Assembly (NCBI GenBank): GCA_036971615.1
Contig: JAYKKR010000002.1
Coordinates: 744,001-808,000 of the forward strand
Direction of reading: 5' to 3'
Length of the DNA stretch: 64,000 bases
DNA from: Amyloporia xantha
Lineage: Eukaryota; Basidiomycota; Agaricomycetes; Polyporales; Adustoporiaceae
The notes below the pieces were generated by a model. It ran no database searches, was not told the DNA's origin, and saw nothing but the letters and a program-made list of their open reading frames with translations. How positions within the stretch are numbered: the stretch's first letter is position 1; the number at the start of each line of letters is the position of its first letter. Of this stretch, positions 60,920-64,000 are shown one piece after another. Made by a program: the position numbers and the translations under genes.

Positions 60920-63184
60920 TTACATTTCGGCTGACAACGTTTTCATCTGTAGGACGAGACTCTCCGCCTTCTTCGATCGCGACTTGATGTCACACACATA
61001 TTCACCGGGGTGGCTGGTCCGAATGTCTCATTAATTCGGCGGATTTCGATTCTCAAGAAGACACCATACCTGATAAATCCAGAAGAGAACCCAGGCTGAG
61101 GGGTGATCTCGTTTCCCGCACTGTCGCGAGCCTTCCTGATGTCCAGCACTGCTATTATGTTCGCAATGGCCAGCCATATGCTTGCATCTGCAAACTGACG
61201 GCCAGGACAAGTACTATGGAGGGATATGATGACTTAGTTTGTTCAGCGATATAGCCCATGAAAGCACGCACCGTCGACCGAAGCCGAAAACAAACTTGCG
61301 GGGGTCCTGTACATCATGTGCCCCTGTGTTATCGATATAACGTTCTGGGCAGAAGGCATCCGGGTTTGGATACGTCTTAGAATCGTGACTCATCGCCCTG
61401 CAGGATGGAAATCATAGGGCCGCGGTGAGTATATGACCAGAAAATGGTATTCAAGCTCACCAGAGATTTGGGACTATTACAGACCCGCTAGGAATGTCGT
61501 AATTATGATATTGATCGTCTGACGACAGCTTATGAGCCGCGCCTAGCCCTCAAGATAAATTACAGTTCCGCTTGATACAAATATAGTTGCTCACCTAGGG
61601 GAAGTACGATATGCCAGCTACCAATTTGACAGGAAATATCGGCATGATCACAGTCAATAAAAACATTGTGTCCTACCGATATATTTCTTTGAGTATGCAC
61701 TCCAAGTATGGAAGCATGTCCCGATCAGCAAAGTCCGGTAGACGGTCAGGGCCGATGACTGTGTCAATCTCATCCTGAGCCTTCTTATAAACATCAGGAT
61801 AGAGCACCATCACGAGGACAAATGCAGAAAGCGTGGCCACAGTCTGGTAGAGTCCATAAATCACCCGTAGTAGACTGATCCAAGGGAGAAGTTTACAGTA
61901 TCTGTTCCGGCTGTTGGCCAGTACAGAACATGATTTCAGTTATAACTTATGGATATGACGAGTCAAGAAATGAGGTGCTGACCGCCATAGACCAAACCAG
62001 CAGTCACCTTGACATCCTCCTCATCTTCTTCTGTGAGATGTCCGTTGTTCGAGGCCTTCTCTAGCATTGAGCGAGTGAGAGAAGGAGCGGCAGTGCCAGA
62101 TGTCTAACCAAAGCAGCATTAGAGAAAATTATGTAAGCGTTATCTTTGTCCATAGGGACGAATACCATGCTGTTCCGAACAAAATTGAAGGGATCATCGT
62201 GCATCTTCTTTATAAGCAAATTAGCTTCCGTCGCTTCCTTTTTCAGCCTCCCCCATGGCATCCAAACAGGCATGTATTTCACTATAATTCCAGTGAGCCG
62301 AAAGACTGTATAGAAGGATCAAGATATTCACGGAAGGGGAGCACGTCAAGTAGTGTCAACCCGGGATAGCCGCAATGTCCGACTTCTTTCATTGCTTCCG
62401 CTGCAGATAAGACGAACTCGTCTTCGGTTGATGTCACATTATGGCCGTAGATCGCTTCCATGAGTACGGCTCCGACATATCTGCAGAATATGAGTGTTTC
62501 ACAAACGAAACACAGAGATGCTGCAAGGACAACCTTTTGAATCATGATGTGCTTGAAACATGTCGGGAATTTCAATGAAACTGGTCAGCAAGATGTAGAC
62601 CTCCTTCTGCTGTGCAGGGTGATACTGTGTTAGTGACACCTTGTCGAGGAAGGCATCATGTAACCATAATCTATGTTTGCGGAATAGGTCATCGGAGGCT
62701 ATCCGTCCCAAATGCGACATCCAGCCCATCCTTATATGTTGCCATGATTACGAGACGTTGAAGTAGAATACATATGAACGAGACTCACATTTCCTCTAAA
62801 TGCACAAACCGCGGCCTATCAGAATACTTGACACCTCTCTTTATCATCAGGTCCTGTGCGACATCTACCGAATTGATAACAACGATTGGCGTGCGGAAAA
62901 AAGATATATATACAATATCCCCTGCACGCAATGATGTTAATCCCAGAGTGAATATTGTCTGAGGGTAGCCAGAGTTTACCAAATTCGCGCCACCAGCGGT
63001 TCATTGTCTTCTCCAGACGAGCATAGCGGAGTTGGTGGAAGTTTCCCAGCAAAGGTAGCGGCTTCGGTCCAGGCGGATACGGTAAGCTGCTATGTCGATT
63101 AAGGAAACGAGCATATACAAAGTGACAAATAACCATAACACCAAGCGCAGCACCTAGTAGGGCTTCAATCGGAATGCGTGGCAT
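60920..63184 (-). CDS. Cytochrome P450 (P450-5), divergent from the tandem family
   Basis: This is a second type of fungal P450. It starts MPRIPIEALLGAALGVMVIC with an N-terminal anchor, then YPPGPKPLPLLGNFHQL and SVDVAQDLMIKRGVKYSDRP, then LMEAIYGHNVTSTEDEFV. The I-helix reads AGTDTTVATLSAF across an intron. ExxR is EIYR in ECILKEIYR, and the heme loop FGFGRRTCPG is split by an intron after the second Arg, the same place as in the tandem P450s. It ends MKTLSAEM with TAA at 60920-60922. Introns are many and short; no stop was found in the exons that could be joined. The substrate is unknown. The strand is opposite to the other four P450s, and the DUF6535 gene lies between. Confidence 0.83.
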
Positions 63185-64000
63185 CTCTGGTCGGAGGCGA
63201 TTTACACAGAACTCGGGGAAAAGGCGACTTACATGGGGCGTCCTCAAGGAGTCTGATTTATACGCTGAGAATGACTCCAAACATCGAGAAGCGATTTCCA
63301 CCCACCGGAAACGGAACGCTCTGCGGAGTCATTGTCATGGCGCATTATCACCTGGCATGGCAGGACATCAGGGAGAGAAGTCTGGTGAGCGGTCACGACA
63401 TGTCAAAGGCGCGGAGCTGAAGGCACTTGAATACCTCTAGATGACGATAGATGCACATAGCTATGATACCCATCTGAACATCGGAGTTAGACTGCTGTCC
63501 AGATAAATTTCAAAGTCGCTTTGTTCAGGTATCATATGTACAAAGGTTCACTCACCAGCTCCGTGCAAAGTGCAGTGCAATAAACAAATCGATCAATGTG
63601 AGATCCAATCCTTGACGAAAGCGCAGTTAGATAGTAGCGACATTGGCCTGCATTTGCCAGCATAGGCTGATATCTATGAGCTCAGCGATTTACGTCATCA
63701 GAAGCTTCTGCAAGTCCGCGCAGAGGAGGAGGTCCAATTCCATTAGAGGCCGCAGCTTTGAATATGGAGTCTTCTGAATTCAAACTGTGAGGTACAAATA
63801 ATATCAGTCCTTCAGATTACCTGTAGAGTAACGTACCCCGGACAAGACAATGTTTGCGCGCTGTTCAAGGGCCGGTACACAAAAGTCGATCCTAATTACA
63901 TTTGAGGATCTGGACATTGAAGAGAAAAGCATTCGAATCAAAATTGCACACCCCAAACCAAGAAGCAAATGAACCGGTAAGCACATGATGGTCAACGACG
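63185..64000. other. Right edge, no gene established
   Basis: A minus-strand frame of 63 codons (63995-63804) begins with a hydrophobic stretch (MCLPVHLLLGLGCAILIRML) that might be the start of a membrane protein, but no continuation was found. The remainder holds the promoter side of P450-5. Confidence 0.35.

Noticed and set aside
1..64000. tRNA genes, rRNA genes, CRISPR arrays, bacterial-type operons
   Set aside because: No B-box-like motif in tRNA context, no rRNA core sequence and no regularly spaced repeats were seen. The gene structure is eukaryotic throughout.

Overview
The window is nuclear DNA of a filamentous basidiomycete, most likely a wood- or litter-inhabiting agaricomycete. 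The genes are dense and split by many short introns of about 45-65 nt with GT..AG ends. Several products are typical of mushroom-forming fungi: a DUF6535 membrane protein, a tandem P450 family, and a large orphan protein. No prokaryotic features were seen (no operons, no CRISPR arrays), and no tRNA or rRNA gene was recognised.

Layout. From 1 to about 1.9 kb no gene is supported. From 1.9 to 37.7 kb there is a compact block of mainly housekeeping genes: TMA7 (-), a GPI-anchored alpha-amylase-like glucanotransferase (+), NOT1, the scaffold of the CCR4-NOT deadenylase (+), a secreted S9-like alpha/beta hydrolase (-), a GH105/GH88-like unsaturated uronyl hydrolase (+), U6 snRNA (-), an MFS sugar transporter (+), a CDC50/LEM3 flippase subunit (+), RNA 3'-phosphate cyclase (-), a HOOK dynein adaptor (+), an orphan protein of roughly 800 aa or more (-), MCMBP (+) and TRAPPC13 (+).

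The accessory part starts exactly at the TRAPPC13 stop codon. A unit made of about 3 kb of spacer, a P450 gene and its downstream flank occurs twice in tandem (37.72-43.73 kb and 46.42-53.21 kb). Between the copies lies a broken P450 (45.5-46.4 kb) whose 3' half is lost at the start of the second copy, and a further complete P450 follows (53.6-55.8 kb). Three non-autonomous DNA transposons with terminal inverted repeats and target-site duplications sit in the same stretch: one nested inside another (43.9-44.9 kb), and a relative of the nested one in the second copy only (52.0-52.6 kb). The window ends with the DUF6535 gene (-) and a fifth, divergent P450 (-).

Two points apply to the whole window. 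First, several well-conserved genes (NOT1 at three places, the S9-like hydrolase at two, the GH105-like gene at one, probably the orphan gene at one) read through only if one extra base is skipped, mostly in short A/T or C runs. Neighbouring genes with equally clear homology are clean. Extra bases in the assembly are the simplest explanation. Second, the starch-family enzyme has lost both histidines that define alpha-amylases, in the way described for the AgtA/AgtB cell-wall alpha-glucanotransferases of Aspergillus niger. All gene models were made by hand from reading frames, splice sites and remembered family motifs. No database search was run.
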